From: Pleomorphomonas oryzae DSM 16300
Lineage (GTDB): Bacteria; Pseudomonadota; Alphaproteobacteria; Rhizobiales; Pleomorphomonadaceae
Reading direction: 5' to 3'
Length of the DNA: 47,595 nt
NCBI RefSeq assembly: GCF_000422965.1
Contig: NZ_KE383965.1
Span: forward strand, 1-47,595
The notes under the pieces were generated by a model that worked only from the letters and a program-made list of their open reading frames with translations, made no database searches and was not told where the DNA came from. The translations under genes were made by a program, and so were the position numbers. This document shows positions 15,113 to 24,191 of the stretch, one piece after another; positions within the stretch are counted from its first letter, which is position 1, and the number at the start of each line of letters is the position of its first letter.

Positions 15113-15940
15113 CTACAGCCGGATCGCTCGTTTCAGCACCACTGCCGAGGCGGGGCACAGGCCTTGGGCTTGGCGCGTATTGAGGATCGTTTTGGGCGCG
15201 TCCGCCCGTTCCACGCGCTTGAAGCCGATCCCCTCGAAGAAATCCGCCGCGCCGGTGGTCATCAGCCAAGCCGTCCTTGCACCCTCGTCGAAGGCGCGGC
15301 GGGTGAGGCGGGCGATGATGGCCTTGCCGATGCCTTTGCCGCGGGCCGCTGGCAGAACCACCAGTGAGCGCAGGAAGGCGTCGGGGCCGTAGAGTTCGTG
15401 GCCGGCGTAGCCGACGATCTCGCCGGAGAGCGTGCGATAGACGAAGAAGCGCCGGCCGGGATCGGTGAGGTCGTCGGTGGGCAATCCCTCCGCCTGAAGC
15501 GCCGCCACCATGCCGGCATCGCGATCGGCTGCTTCGGAATCCCTCAGGCAGATCTCGCCGTCGTCCTTGACGAAATCGGCCAGCGGCAGCTCGGGCAGCA
15601 GGTCCAGCACCATGTCGGAGGGGCGGCAGAGCGCAACACCGCGCTCGCTCACCACGATTGGTCGATTGATCAGGATGGGGTGGGCCATCATGGCGTCGAG
15701 AAGCTGGTCGTCGGTGAGCTTGGGGTCGCCGAGGCCCAGCGCTTCATAGGGCGTACCCTTCACGCGGAGCACGTCGCGCACCGCCATGCCCATGCGGCCG
15801 ATCAGTTGCGCCAGCAACGCCTTGCTCGGCGGGCACTTCTGGTAGTCGATCACATGCGGCTCGATGCCGGCGTGGCGGATCAGCGCCAGTGTGTTGCGCG
15901 AGGTGCCGCAGCCGGGGTTGTGGTAGATCACGACGTCCAT
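15113..15940 (-). CDS. ArsC (glutaredoxin type) fused to a GNAT acetyltransferase
   Basis: 275 residues in two domains. Residues 1-115 or so are a glutaredoxin-dependent arsenate reductase: NPGCGTSRNTL with catalytic C11, then ILINRPIVV carrying the conserved arginine. Residues about 140-270 are a GNAT acetyltransferase with the acetyl-CoA loop LPAARGKGIGKAI; such ArsN2-like domains occur beside ars genes. It opens the arsenic island and runs in the same direction as acr3 but about 140 bp downstream of it. GGAGGG before the ATG is strong. ArsN1 enzymes acetylate arsinothricin; the substrate of ArsN2-type domains is not settled, so the second activity is inference. Confidence 0.92.
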   Translation of the reverse strand: MDVVIYHNPGCGTSRNTLALIRHAGIEPHVIDYQKCPPSKALLAQLIGRMGMAVRDVLRVKGTPYEALGLGDPKLTDDQLLDAMMAHPILINRPIVVSERGVALCRPSDMVLDLLPELPLADFVKDDGEICLRDSEAADRDAGMVAALQAEGLPTDDLTDPGRRFFVYRTLSGEIVGYAGHELYGPDAFLRSLVVLPAARGKGIGKAIIARLTRRAFDEGARTAWLMTTGAADFFEGIGFKRVERADAPKTILNTRQAQGLCPASAVVLKRAIRL

Positions 15941-16079
15941 GATAGCCCTCCTGAGAGCCTGATCTGAAACTCGCTGGGGTGCGGCAGGTGGCGATGAGTT
16001 CGAGAACCGGAGCGGACTTAAGGGTCCGTGAGCACCGGAAGCGCGGAACTCGAAGCCAGATGACCGCCCCAGTAGCGTT

Positions 16080-17135
16080 TCACGCGGCCTTCTCGGCCGG
16101 GAAATAGCGTCCCCTGGTCCACAGCGCCACGTTGACCAGGCCGATCATCACGGGAACCTCGACCAGCGGGCCGATGACGGCGGCGAAGGCCGCGCCGGAG
16201 TTAATGCCGTAGACGGCCACCGCCACGGCGATGGCGAGCTCGAAGTTGTTGCTGGCGGCCGTGAAGCACAGCGTGGTGCAGCGCGCATAATCGGTGCCGG
16301 CCCGAAGCGACAGCACGAAGCTCAGCGCGAACATCACAACGAAGTAGATCAGCAAGGGAATGGCGATGCGCACCACGTCGCCGGGGATGGTCAGGATCAG
16401 CTCGCCCTTCAGCGAGAACATGATGACGATGGTGAACAGCAGCGCGATGAGGGTGATCGGCCCGATCTTCGGCACGAAGTGGCCGTGGTACCACTCCTTG
16501 GAGACGAAGCGCAGCATGATCACCCGCGTCAGCACGCCGGCGATGGCGGGGATGCCGAGGTAGATGAACACGCTCTTGGCGATCTCGCCGATGGAGATGT
16601 CGACCTCCGAGCCGGTCAGTCCGAACACCGGCGGCAGCACGGTGACGAAGAACCAGGCGAACACCGAGTAGAACAGCACCTGGAAGATCGAGTTGAAGGC
16701 GACGAGGCCGGCAGCGTATTCGGTTGAGCCCTTGGCCAGCTCGTTCCAGACGACGACCATGGCGATGCAGCGCGCGAGGCCGATCAGGATCAGGCCCACC
16801 ATGTATTCCGGCTTGTCGGGCAGGAAGATGATGGCGAGCGCGAACATCAGCACCGGGCCGATCAGCCAGTTCTGCACCAGCGATAGCGCCAGCACCTTGC
16901 CGTCGGCGAAGACGCGCGGCAGGTCCTCGTAGCGCACCTTGGCGAACGGCGGATACATCATCAGGATCAGGCCGGCGGCGATCGGTATGTTGGTGGTGCC
17001 CACCGTGCCCCAGTTGATGACACCCTCGACGGCCGGGAAGGCGTAGCCGATGGCGATGCCCACGGCCATCGCCGCGAAGATCCAGAGCGTGAGGTAGCGG
17101 TCGAGGAAGCTGAGCCGGCTGGCAACCGAAGTCAT
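16080..17135 (-). CDS. acr3: Arsenite efflux permease Acr3
   Basis: 351 residues with about ten hydrophobic segments, in the inner membrane. It exports As(III), the product of the arsenate reductase encoded just before it. The conserved transmembrane-4 cysteine (GLARC, C123) needed for transport is present, and [20 protein letters not shown] is the classic Acr3 signature. The ATG at 17135 overlaps the stop of the arsC gene by 4 bp, so the two are translationally coupled. Full length for the family. Confidence 0.96.
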   Translation of the reverse strand: MTSVASRLSFLDRYLTLWIFAAMAVGIAIGYAFPAVEGVINWGTVGTTNIPIAAGLILMMYPPFAKVRYEDLPRVFADGKVLALSLVQNWLIGPVLMFALAIIFLPDKPEYMVGLILIGLARCIAMVVVWNELAKGSTEYAAGLVAFNSIFQVLFYSVFAWFFVTVLPPVFGLTGSEVDISIGEIAKSVFIYLGIPAIAGVLTRVIMLRFVSKEWYHGHFVPKIGPITLIALLFTIVIMFSLKGELILTIPGDVVRIAIPLLIYFVVMFALSFVLSLRAGTDYARCTTLCFTAASNNFELAIAVAVAVYGINSGAAFAAVIGPLVEVPVMIGLVNVALWTRGRYFPAEKAA

Positions 17136-17659
17136 TTGGTCTCTCCTGCCTTCGCCGTGGCGCCGTCGAGACGACCGATGTCGCGCAAATGGCTGGTAAG
17201 AGCCATGCGGTCGATGGTGGCAAGCGGCAACGACAGGAAGGCGGTTATGCGGTTCTTGAGATAGCGGGAGGCGGTGATGAAGGCTGCCTTCTGCTGGAAA
17301 GGCGTGCCGACGACGCGCGCCGGGTCTTCGATGCCCCAGTGGGCGGTCATCGGATGGCCCGGCCACACCGGGCAGGTTTCGCCGGCGGCGTTGTCGCAGA
17401 CGGTGAATACGAAATCCATTTCCGGCGCGCCCGGCACGGCGAACTCGTCCCAGCTCTTGGAGCGCAGGCCGTCGGTGGAGAATCCCTCTTCCGCCAGCAC
17501 CTCGATGGCCAGCGGGTTGACCTGTCCGGCCGGGCGGCTGCCGGCCGAGAAGGCGCGGAAGCGGCCGGCGCCATCGTGGTTGAGGATGGTCTCGGCGATG
17601 ATGGAGCGGGCGGAATTGCCGGTGCACAGGAACAGGACGTTGTAGATGCGGTCGGGCAT
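17132..17659 (-). CDS. arsC: Arsenate reductase, low-molecular-weight phosphatase type
   Basis: 175 residues. The P-loop C12-TGNSA-R18-S is that of thioredoxin-linked ArsC and LMW tyrosine phosphatases. The [17 protein letters not shown] segment supplies the two further cysteines used in the disulfide relay, which marks it as an arsenate reductase. It is about 35 residues longer than the typical 130-140, with an extra C-terminal tail. It is followed by acr3 with an ATGA overlap. This is a second, mechanistically different ArsC in the same island as the glutaredoxin-type fusion. Confidence 0.95.
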   Translation of the reverse strand: MPDRIYNVLFLCTGNSARSIIAETILNHDGAGRFRAFSAGSRPAGQVNPLAIEVLAEEGFSTDGLRSKSWDEFAVPGAPEMDFVFTVCDNAAGETCPVWPGHPMTAHWGIEDPARVVGTPFQQKAAFITASRYLKNRITAFLSLPLATIDRMALTSHLRDIGRLDGATAKAGETK

Positions 17660-17756
17660 GGCAGCGTTCCCCTAGAGCTGTGTGCGGAAAAGCGGATCCG
17701 GCTTTCCGGAAAAACAATGCGATAACAAAAGACTAGATTAGCGTGATGCATGTGTC

Positions 17757-17779
17757 GTCGCCGCAATCGAGGCGGCGAC
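17757..17779. terminator. Hairpin after arsR
   Basis: GTCGCCGC and GCGGCGAC are perfect 8-bp arms around 7 bases, placed directly after the arsR stop. There is no T-run in either direction, so it may only reduce read-through from arsR into arsC. Confidence 0.45.
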
Positions 17780-17784
17780 CGAGG

Positions 17785-18168
17785 TCATTTCGGTTCGCTT
17801 TCACGGTCGTTGGAGTTGCAGGCGCCGGGGGCGCCCGGGGAACAGACGCCGTCGCCATAGTCGAAGCGGCGGCCGAGCTCAGGGTGGCCGGCACAGCAAT
17901 CGTCGACTAGGTAGCGGACGAGGCCTCGCACCGTCGGCACCAGGGCGCGGTAGATGATCGAGCGGCTGCGCCGTTCCGATGTGGCAAGGCCGGCGCGCAC
18001 CAGGATGGCGAGATGGGTGGAGAGCGTGTTCTGCGGCACGCCGAGCGCATCGGCGATGTCGCCGGCCGCCAGCCCTTCCGGCTCGTTGCGGATGAGCAGC
18101 TGGAACACGTCGAGGCGCGTCTGCTGCGCCAGGGCCGACAGGGCATCGAGGGCTTGGGTTTTTTCCAT
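17785..18168 (-). CDS. arsR: ArsR family arsenite-responsive repressor
   Basis: 127 residues with a winged helix (AAGDIADALGVPQNTLSTHLAILVRAGL). The C-terminal region has DDCCAGHPELG: the CC pair (C91, C92) matches the As(III) site seen in Acidithiobacillus-type ArsR, but the usual third cysteine of that string is glycine, and C109 or C117 may take its place. It probably represses both its own strand (arsR-arsC-acr3) and the divergent permease operon through an inverted repeat in the 108-bp gap. Confidence 0.93.
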   Translation of the reverse strand: MEKTQALDALSALAQQTRLDVFQLLIRNEPEGLAAGDIADALGVPQNTLSTHLAILVRAGLATSERRSRSIIYRALVPTVRGLVRYLVDDCCAGHPELGRRFDYGDGVCSPGAPGACNSNDRESEPK

Positions 18169-18229
18169 AGTTCGACGCTAGCCGAAATGTCGATATCAGG
18201 CAAGATGCGGATATCCCAAATCCCATTAT

Positions 18230-18253
18230 TTCGATATTCGTCGATTTATCGAA
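18230..18253. promoter_or_regulatory. Probable ArsR operator
   Basis: TTCGATA and TATCGAA form a perfect 7-bp inverted repeat with 10 bp between, in the divergent gap just before the permease gene. Further GATATC strings lie nearer arsR (18191 and 18209). Confidence 0.6.
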
Positions 18254-18276
18254 TGCAGACACGAAGGACGCTCGCC

Positions 18277-19425
18277 ATGAGCACATGTTGTTCTGAACAG
18301 GCTGCCACACCCGCTGTCGCAGCGCCCGCGCCCTGCTGCGGCGAGGTGGTGGAGAAACCGGCCTGCGGCTGTGGCGACGCCAAGCCGCTGCCCTCCAGCG
18401 CCTCCCCGGGGTCGGGCCGCTGGCTGATTGCCACGGTGATCGGCGCCATCGCCTGGGTCGCCGTCTATCCCTGGCTGGAGCCGTTGGCGGAAGCCACCGT
18501 CGCCCATTTGCCGGTTGACCGGCAAAGCCCGCTCGGCGACGCCCTGGCCTTCGTGCTCTACGACCTGCCCAAGGTGATGATGCTCCTGGTGGCCATCGTG
18601 TTCGCCACCGGCTTTTTCCGCAGCTATTTCTCGGTGGAGACCACCCGCCGCCTCTTGGCCGGCAAGCGCCTCGGCATTGGTAACGTCGCCGCCGCCACGC
18701 TGGGCGTTGCCACGCCCTTCTGCTCCTGCTCGGCGGTGCCGCTGTTCCTCGGCTTCGTGTCGGCCGGCGTGCCGCTCGGCGTCACCTTCTCCTTCCTGAT
18801 CGCCGCGCCGATGGTCAACGAGGTGGCGCTGGGCCTGTTGTTCGCGCTGGTCGGCTGGCAGGTGGCCGTCACCTATCTCGCCTTCGGCCTTTCGATCGCC
18901 ATTGTCGCCGGCCTGATCCTCGGCGAGCTGCGTCTGGAGGGATGGCTGCAGCCTTGGGTGCGCGACGTGCGCATGGGCGTCACGGCGCTGCCCGACCGCA
19001 GGCTGACGCTGGCCGACCGGATCGAAGCCGGCTGGTCGTCGGTAAAGGAGATCGTTTCCAAGGTGTGGCTGTGGGTGGCGCTCGGCATCGGCGTCGGCGC
19101 GCTGATCCATGGCTACGTCCCCACCGCGCTGCTCATTTCCATCATGGGCAAGGATGCCTGGTGGTCGGTGCCGGCCGCCGTGGTGATCGGCATTCCCATG
19201 TATGCCGGCGCCTCCACCATCCTGCCGATCATCGAGGCGCTGATCGACAAGGGCGCGGCGCTCGGCACGGTGCTGGCCTTCATGATGGCGGTGATCGCCC
19301 TGTCGCTGCCGGAAATGATCATCCTGAAGAAGGTGCTCACCGTGAAGCTGATCGCCGTGTTCGTTGGCATCGTCGGCCTCGGCATCCTCGCCGTCGGCTA
19401 TCTGTTCAACCTTCTCTTTGTCTGA
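18277..19425 (+). CDS. arsP: ArsP/YraQ-type permease (DUF318)
   Basis: 382 residues. A Cys-rich cytoplasmic head (STCC, APCCGEV, ACGCGDA; seven cysteines in 36 residues) precedes about eight membrane segments. The family signature TPFCSCSAVPLF is present, with GVPLGVTFSFLIAAPMVNE after it. DUF318 permeases next to ars genes export organoarsenicals or As(III). The Cys-rich head could capture the metalloid. ATG 18277 is favoured by AAGGACG; 18253 is an in-frame alternative. It heads a three-gene operon divergent from arsR. Confidence 0.9.
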   Translation: MSTCCSEQAATPAVAAPAPCCGEVVEKPACGCGDAKPLPSSASPGSGRWLIATVIGAIAWVAVYPWLEPLAEATVAHLPVDRQSPLGDALAFVLYDLPKVMMLLVAIVFATGFFRSYFSVETTRRLLAGKRLGIGNVAAATLGVATPFCSCSAVPLFLGFVSAGVPLGVTFSFLIAAPMVNEVALGLLFALVGWQVAVTYLAFGLSIAIVAGLILGELRLEGWLQPWVRDVRMGVTALPDRRLTLADRIEAGWSSVKEIVSKVWLWVALGIGVGALIHGYVPTALLISIMGKDAWWSVPAAVVIGIPMYAGASTILPIIEALIDKGAALGTVLAFMMAVIALSLPEMIILKKVLTVKLIAVFVGIVGLGILAVGYLFNLLFV

Positions 19426-19436
19426 AAGGCACGATC

Positions 19437-20204
19437 ATGAAAACCATCGGATTCATCGGTGCCGGACGCGTCGCCCGCATCATGCTGGAAGGCTGGAAAA
19501 AGGCCGGCGCGCTGCCGGAGGCGGTGGTGATCCACGACACCGCCGCCGACCGGGCGGCGCGGCTCACGGAGATCTCGCCTGGGCTCAAGGCCGGCAGCCT
19601 CGTGGAGGCCGCGGCCGCCGATCTGGTCATCGTCGGCCTGCATCCGCCACTGCTGGCTGAGGTGCTGCCGGCCATCAAAGCCCACCTGAAACCGCAGGCA
19701 GTCGTGCTGTCGCTGGCGCCCAAGGTGAAATTCTCGGGCCTTGCCGGCCTGCTCGGCGGCTTCTCGCGACTTGCCCGGCAGAACCCCAACGCGCCCAGCA
19801 TCGTCGGGGAGGGCTACAACCCGATCGCCTTTGCCGCCGGCCTGCCGGAGGCCGAGCGGCAGGCGCTGCTTGAGCTGATGGCGCCGCTCGGCCAGTGCCC
19901 GGTGGTCGAGGAAGAAACCATCGAGGCCTACGCGCTGATCTCCGCCATGGGACCGACCTATCTGTGGTTCCAGCTCCACGAACTGGAGCGCCTGGCCATG
20001 GAGTTCGGCCTGACGAAGGCGGCCGCTCGCGCGGCGATCACCGCCATGGTCGGCGGCGCCGTCTCCACCCTGTTCGGATCGGGCCTTGTCGCCGGCGACG
20101 TGATGGACCTGGTGCCGGTGAAACCGCTCGCCGCCGAGGAGCCGGTGTTCCTTGCCGCCTACCGCGATCGGCTGATCCCATTGTTCCAGAAACTCACCGC
20201 CTGA
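19437..20204 (+). CDS. NAD(P)-binding ProC-like protein in the ars operon
   Basis: 255 residues with a Rossmann nucleotide-binding start (TIGFIGAGRVARIMLEGW) and the fold of pyrroline-5-carboxylate reductase. The C-terminal helical part (AAARAAITAMVGGAVSTLFGSG) resembles the dimerisation domain of ProC. It lies 11 bp after the permease gene and 11 bp before a thioredoxin gene. Such trios recur in arsenic islands, so a role in metalloid redox handling is likelier than proline synthesis, but no substrate is known. Confidence 0.82.
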   Translation: MKTIGFIGAGRVARIMLEGWKKAGALPEAVVIHDTAADRAARLTEISPGLKAGSLVEAAAADLVIVGLHPPLLAEVLPAIKAHLKPQAVVLSLAPKVKFSGLAGLLGGFSRLARQNPNAPSIVGEGYNPIAFAAGLPEAERQALLELMAPLGQCPVVEEETIEAYALISAMGPTYLWFQLHELERLAMEFGLTKAAARAAITAMVGGAVSTLFGSGLVAGDVMDLVPVKPLAAEEPVFLAAYRDRLIPLFQKLTA

Positions 20205-20215
20205 AAGGGAAGATC

Positions 20216-20470
20216 ATGAAGGATATCAAAGTGCTCGGCTCCGGTTGCCCCACCTGCCAGAAAACCGCCGAGCTGCTGAAGGCGGAGGCTGATAAGCTCG
20301 GCGTGGCCATCAGCCTCGAAAAGGTCACCGACTACGCCGCCATCGCCAGCTACGGCATCGCCGCCACGCCCGGCGTGGTGATCGACGGCAAGGTGGTGCA
20401 TGCCGGCGGATTGCCGAAGGCAGCGGATGTGGATGGGTGGCTGAGGGGGAGCGATGGTTCCTTCCCATGA
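20216..20470 (+). CDS. Small thioredoxin family protein (redox-active disulfide protein 2 type)
   Basis: 84 residues with a CPTC active site at positions 11-14 (GSGCPTCQKTAELL) and the cis-proline context ATPGVVIDGKVVHAGG. It belongs to the MTH895/TIGR00412 group, often encoded beside DUF318 permeases. It probably delivers electrons for metalloid reduction or recycles the arsenate reductases. It ends the arsP operon, and its stop codon touches a REPIN-like hairpin. Confidence 0.92.
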   Translation: MKDIKVLGSGCPTCQKTAELLKAEADKLGVAISLEKVTDYAAIASYGIAATPGVVIDGKVVHAGGLPKAADVDGWLRGSDGSFP

Positions 20471-20471
20471 G

Positions 20472-20640
20472 GCTGTCTTCCTCTGCGCAGGCAGAGGATC
20501 TCGGGCAGGAAGGGGCGAGCGGCAGATATGGGGTCCAATAGACAAAGGGAGCCCGATACGACCCTCAGCGCCTTCTCGTCTTGAGATCCTCTGCCTTTGC
20601 AGAGGAAGACAACCTTATATAATGAAAACAGCTGGATAGT
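20472..20640. repeat. REPIN-like arms in back-to-back order
   Basis: First arm CTGTCTTCC, stem CCTCTGC/GCAGAGG, CTCGGGCAGG, AGATATGGG. Then the second arm CGATACGACC, stem CCTCTGC/GCAGAGG, GAAGACAACC and TTATATAATG. The order is reversed compared with most units (GATAT boxes face inward). Confidence 0.78.
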
Positions 20641-20768
20641 GCGGCGCGTGCCGATCTGGCTCCCGTTTATATCGCGCTGTTATTCTTGCAAACGCCACCA
20701 TCTCGACGCGGCCTTCTGAGGTCGCGTCAATTTCAGGTGGGCCTCGGATGGCGCCTCTAGCTAACACT

Positions 20769-21089
20769 TCACCAGGCGAACTGAACCGCCAGATTATCCA
20801 TAGCTGCAAAGAGCGCTGCGAATACTACCCATCCCCCAAGATAGATTATTGTGATCCGCAAGTGTCTGCGCCGAACAGGTTCCGGCAGACAGTGTGCCTT
20901 CTTTGGGAGCGACCAATTTCCGTAGTTTGTGAAATCGCCCGGATATTTTCTGATCGTGTCATCAACGAGCGAAGAGCAATACAGATGGAACATAAAGACA
21001 ATGACGAGATAAACGCACAATAATGCGAGTCGTATTGGAATCCCGTAATAGTCCAGCGTGGGTAATACCATCGACATCATCGGGCTCAA
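20769..21089 (-). CDS. Hypothetical protein with two membrane helices
   Basis: 106 residues. Hydrophobic segments at about 17-37 (IRLALLCVYLVIVFMFHLY) and 82-97 (ITIIYLGGWVVFAALFAA) suggest a hairpin in the inner membrane. A loop of about 45 polar residues lies between them. No family is recognised. Base composition is lower in GC than its neighbours, suggesting transfer. Start is uncertain among Met 1, 4, 5 and 7. It is flanked by a REPIN-like unit and by a copy of the second palindromic family. Confidence 0.55.
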   Translation of the reverse strand: MSPMMSMVLPTLDYYGIPIRLALLCVYLVIVFMFHLYCSSLVDDTIRKYPGDFTNYGNWSLPKKAHCLPEPVRRRHLRITIIYLGGWVVFAALFAAMDNLAVQFAW

Positions 21090-21125
21090 TCACCGCAACT
21101 CTCAGCGACTCCGTTATTGAAAAAC

Positions 21126-21151
21126 GAGAGCGCACCGCATCATGCACTCTC
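21126..21151. repeat. Second palindromic repeat family, copy 2
   Basis: GAGAG pairs with CTCTC around GCATCATGCA. It shares GCATCATGCACTCTC and the flanking AAA with the copy at 4084-4111. Confidence 0.55.
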
Positions 21152-21250
21152 AAAAGTTGCCACGACAACAGATTTCAATGCGATAGGTCAGCCTATCAAG
21201 CATTTCGCACAGATTCGACCGTGCGGCTGATATCGCACCCCAACTCCGCT

Positions 21251-22072
21251 TTACCCCTCCGGCCCCTGGTGGATATGCCCGTGCACGCCGTGCGGATGGT
21301 CATGCTCATGCCCATCCCCGTGCCTGTGGTGGTGCTCGAACACCAGGTGAGTGCGCCTCAAGAGGTCGATGTCGTGCAGGATGTCGAGGGTGGGGGCGTC
21401 GGCGGCGACCTTGCCCTCAGAGAGCACGATGGCGCGGTCGGAGATGTCGTCGATGATGTCGAGGTCGTGGGTGGCGGCGATCACCGTTCGGCCGTCGCCG
21501 AGGCCGTGGGCCAGGAAGGCGACGAGGTCGGCGCGGCTTTTGGGGTCGAGCGCCGCCGTCGGTTCGTCGAGCAGCAGCACGTCGGGCTCGGTGATGATCA
21601 CCGAGGCGATGGCGACGCGCTTCTTCTCGCCGCCGGACAGGCGATGCGGTGGCCGATCCTTGAGGTGGGCGATGCCGAAGCGGTGGAGCGTCGCTTCGAT
21701 GGCGTCCTTCACCCTCTGGGTTGCCCAGCCGAGTTGCAGCGGGCCGAAGGCCAGCTCGTCGAGCACCGTCGGGTTGAACAGCTGGACATCCGGATTCTGG
21801 AACACCAGGCCGACGCGGCGGCGGAAGGCGAAGTTGGCCACCTCGTCCTCGAAGGCTTTCTCGCTGAGCGGCGCGCCGAGCGCCGTGGCAGTGCCGCCGC
21901 CGGCAAAGCACAGCGCATCCATCATGCGCAAGAGCGTCGACTTGCCCGAGCCGTTGGCGCCCAAGAGCGCCACCCGCTCGCCGAGCTGAACCGAAAAGCT
22001 GACGCCGTCGAGCGCGCGCTGCGACCGGTAGGCATAGGTCACATCCTGAAAGTCGAAGGCGGTTCCGCTCAC
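21251..22072 (-). CDS. nikO: Nickel/cobalt ECF transporter ATPase
   Basis: 273 residues. ABC ATPase with Walker A GANGSGKST, Q-loop VFQNPDVQ, signature RLSGGEKKR, Walker B VLLLDEPTAALD and H-loop ATHDLD. The last 30 residues are a His-rich tail (FEHHHRHGDGHEHDH and more), probably a nickel-binding store or gate. The GTG start at 22072 overlaps the nikQ stop as GTGA; the longer open frame upstream is not used. Third gene of nikMN-nikQ-nikO. Nickel is favoured over cobalt because nikR sits opposite. Confidence 0.93.
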   Translation of the reverse strand: MSGTAFDFQDVTYAYRSQRALDGVSFSVQLGERVALLGANGSGKSTLLRMMDALCFAGGGTATALGAPLSEKAFEDEVANFAFRRRVGLVFQNPDVQLFNPTVLDELAFGPLQLGWATQRVKDAIEATLHRFGIAHLKDRPPHRLSGGEKKRVAIASVIITEPDVLLLDEPTAALDPKSRADLVAFLAHGLGDGRTVIAATHDLDIIDDISDRAIVLSEGKVAADAPTLDILHDIDLLRRTHLVFEHHHRHGDGHEHDHPHGVHGHIHQGPEG

Positions 22073-22926
22073 AGGCGTGCTCCGATGATGGTGGCGGCGA
22101 TGCCGAGCGCGGCCAGAAGGAAAGCCCAATCGGCCGGACGGGTGCGGAAATCGTCGAGCAGGCGTACCTCGCCGCGATAGCCGCGCGCCACCATGGCGGC
22201 ATGCACCTCGGTGCCGAGCGCCAGCGTTTTGGTGAGGAGGGTGCCGATCATGGTCAGCATCAGGCGGCGGCGGGCCGGCCCGTCGAGCGGCGCCATCAGC
22301 CGGCTCTGGCGCGCCTCGGCCATCTGTAGGGCCGACTGCGTCAGCACGAAGATGTAGCGATAGGTCATACCGAGGATGGCGACGATGGCGGCGGGAACGC
22401 CGAGGCTGCGGAGCGCCTTCAGCACATGCGGCCAGGGGGTGGTGAGCACCAGGAGAAGCGACAGGGTGGCCGCCGTCTCGGCTCGGCCGATGACGAAGGC
22501 GGCGCTGCGTAGCCCTTGCAGGGTGATCGGCCAGCCGATCAGCGGCAGATGGGTGATCGCCTCGCCGGGCACGATGAAGACGGCCGGCAGCACGATGATG
22601 CCGGAGAACAGGAACACGCCGAGCCAGACCTGGCGGGCCAGGCGGATGAGGCGGATTTTCGAGAGGAGCGCGAGGCCGGTGGCGAGGGCGAACATCAGCG
22701 CCAGCACGGTGAGCCGCTGGGTGGAGACCGCGGCGATGATCAACGCCAGCAGCGCCACCACCTTGATGCGCGGATCGAAACGCTGGAGAAGGCCGGGCAG
22801 GACGGAGGTCGTCTCCGCCTCGAGCGAATGGCTCTCGACGCCGATCAGGCCGAACACCAGGCTTTCGAGGAGCCCACGCCGTTTCTTGCCACCGCAGGAG
22901 CAGACGCCGTAGGCCGGTTCGTTCAT
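22069..22926 (-). CDS. nikQ: ECF transporter T component
   Basis: 285 residues with several hydrophobic helices. The family coupling motifs with ARQS (ALQMAEARQSRLM) and the late GTLLTKTLALGTEVHAAMVARGYRG segment are those of CbiQ/NikQ proteins, which join the ATPase to the substrate-binding membrane unit. A Cys-rich N-terminus (VCSCGGKKRR) is unusual and might bind metal. It starts 14 bp after nikMN and overlaps nikO. Confidence 0.92.
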   Translation of the reverse strand: MNEPAYGVCSCGGKKRRGLLESLVFGLIGVESHSLEAETTSVLPGLLQRFDPRIKVVALLALIIAAVSTQRLTVLALMFALATGLALLSKIRLIRLARQVWLGVFLFSGIIVLPAVFIVPGEAITHLPLIGWPITLQGLRSAAFVIGRAETAATLSLLLVLTTPWPHVLKALRSLGVPAAIVAILGMTYRYIFVLTQSALQMAEARQSRLMAPLDGPARRRLMLTMIGTLLTKTLALGTEVHAAMVARGYRGEVRLLDDFRTRPADWAFLLAALGIAATIIGARL

Positions 22927-22939
22927 GCTGGCGGCCCGC

Positions 22940-23995
22940 CTAGACGCTAGGGCTGCGGCGGGCGCGCAGCGCGCCGATGCCGGCGAACACCAGGAGGACG
23001 AGGCCGCTTCCCGTCACCGCCGACAGGATGTAGCCGAGGTGCTCGTTCCTGAGGAAGGCGGGCGCGTAGTCGGGGATCGGCGCCGACCAGACGCTCGACA
23101 GGCGTTGGAGGCCCGAGGGGACGGCCTCCGGCGGGACGACGTTGCCGGAGGCGGCGGCAATCTCCTGCCGCGCGGCCGGGTCGGCAAAGTCGGCGGCGCC
23201 CCATTCGCCCCAGGCGGTGCCGGCGGCGACGAGGCCGAGCGGGCTCAACAGCATCAGAAGGCCGAGGCCGAACCACAGGGCGCGGGTCTCTCTCCAGCGG
23301 CCTGATGTCGCGGGGCGGCGGGCGGTGAGGTCGAGCAGTTCAGGCTCGGTGCGCTGCAGCACGGCGACGAGGCCGGCGGCCGCCACCGCTTCGGCAAGGC
23401 CGGCGATGGTGAGATGGCCGGCCAGCATGGCGGGCAGGGCGATCGATAGTGGATAGGGCGCATAGAGCGGCGCGCCCATGGCATCGTGGAACAGCATGGG
23501 CTGCAGGCCGAACTCGATGGCCGCCACCAAGGCCGCCGCGTTGATGCCGACATAGCCGGCGACGCCGGCCGCCACCACGCGGCGGGGCGAGGTCAGCTCC
23601 GAGCGGCCGGCGATCGCCTGATAGACGGCATAGGCGACGAACGGGCCGACGATGGCCATATTGAAACAGTTGGCGCCGATGGCCGTGATGCCGCCGTCGC
23701 CGAAGAACACCGCCTGGATCAACAGCGCAATGGAGATCGACAGCACCGCAGCCCACGGCCCGAGAACGATGGCCGCGATCCCCAGCCCTACGGCGTGTCC
23801 GGTGGTGCCGCCCGGCAGCGGCAGATTGAACATCATGACGACGAAGGAGAAGGCCGAGACCACTGCCATCAGCGGCACCAGCTTGGTGTGGAGCTGCCGT
23901 TTCACCTTGCGCGAGGCGACGTACCAGAAGGGCGCCGCCAGGGCGAAGGTCGCCGCGCAGGTGCTCGGGGAAAGGTAGCCGTCGGGAATGTGCAT
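22940..23995 (-). CDS. nikMN: Nickel ECF transporter substrate-binding protein, NikM-NikN fusion
   Basis: 351 residues. The mature N-terminus MHIPDGYLSP binds the metal in NikM/CbiM structures and is intact. Six to seven helices follow. The C-terminal 120 residues (WFGLGLLMLLSPLGL to the end) correspond to NikN, with one helix near each end and a PDY-containing loop, so M and N are fused as in many alphaproteobacteria. First gene of the operon; the NikR-type operator lies 75-101 bp before the ATG. Confidence 0.94.
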   Translation of the reverse strand: MHIPDGYLSPSTCAATFALAAPFWYVASRKVKRQLHTKLVPLMAVVSAFSFVVMMFNLPLPGGTTGHAVGLGIAAIVLGPWAAVLSISIALLIQAVFFGDGGITAIGANCFNMAIVGPFVAYAVYQAIAGRSELTSPRRVVAAGVAGYVGINAAALVAAIEFGLQPMLFHDAMGAPLYAPYPLSIALPAMLAGHLTIAGLAEAVAAAGLVAVLQRTEPELLDLTARRPATSGRWRETRALWFGLGLLMLLSPLGLVAAGTAWGEWGAADFADPAARQEIAAASGNVVPPEAVPSGLQRLSSVWSAPIPDYAPAFLRNEHLGYILSAVTGSGLVLLVFAGIGALRARRSPSV

Positions 23996-24069
23996 GGGGC
24001 CGTCTCTTCGTCGAAAAGCCTTGAGTCCGGCGGACGGTAGGTTCGCTGATTGCGCCCGTCAACAAAAAG

Positions 24070-24096
24070 TATGAGCTTCTAGTAAAACTTCATACG
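24070..24096. promoter_or_regulatory. NikR-type operator between nikMN and nikR
   Basis: GTATGA (24070-24075) and TCATAC (24091-24096) are perfect inverted half-sites with 15 bp between. The E. coli site has the same half-sites with 16 bp. It lies in the divergent gap, so one site may serve both directions. Confidence 0.85.
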
Positions 24097-24191
24097 CGGG
24101 CGGAGGCTAGGGATGGACCGACGTTCGCGCTGGGGAGCGCCCGTGCTATCGTGGCGCCGACCCATCCCGTTTGACGAGAAAAGCCCGCCCC

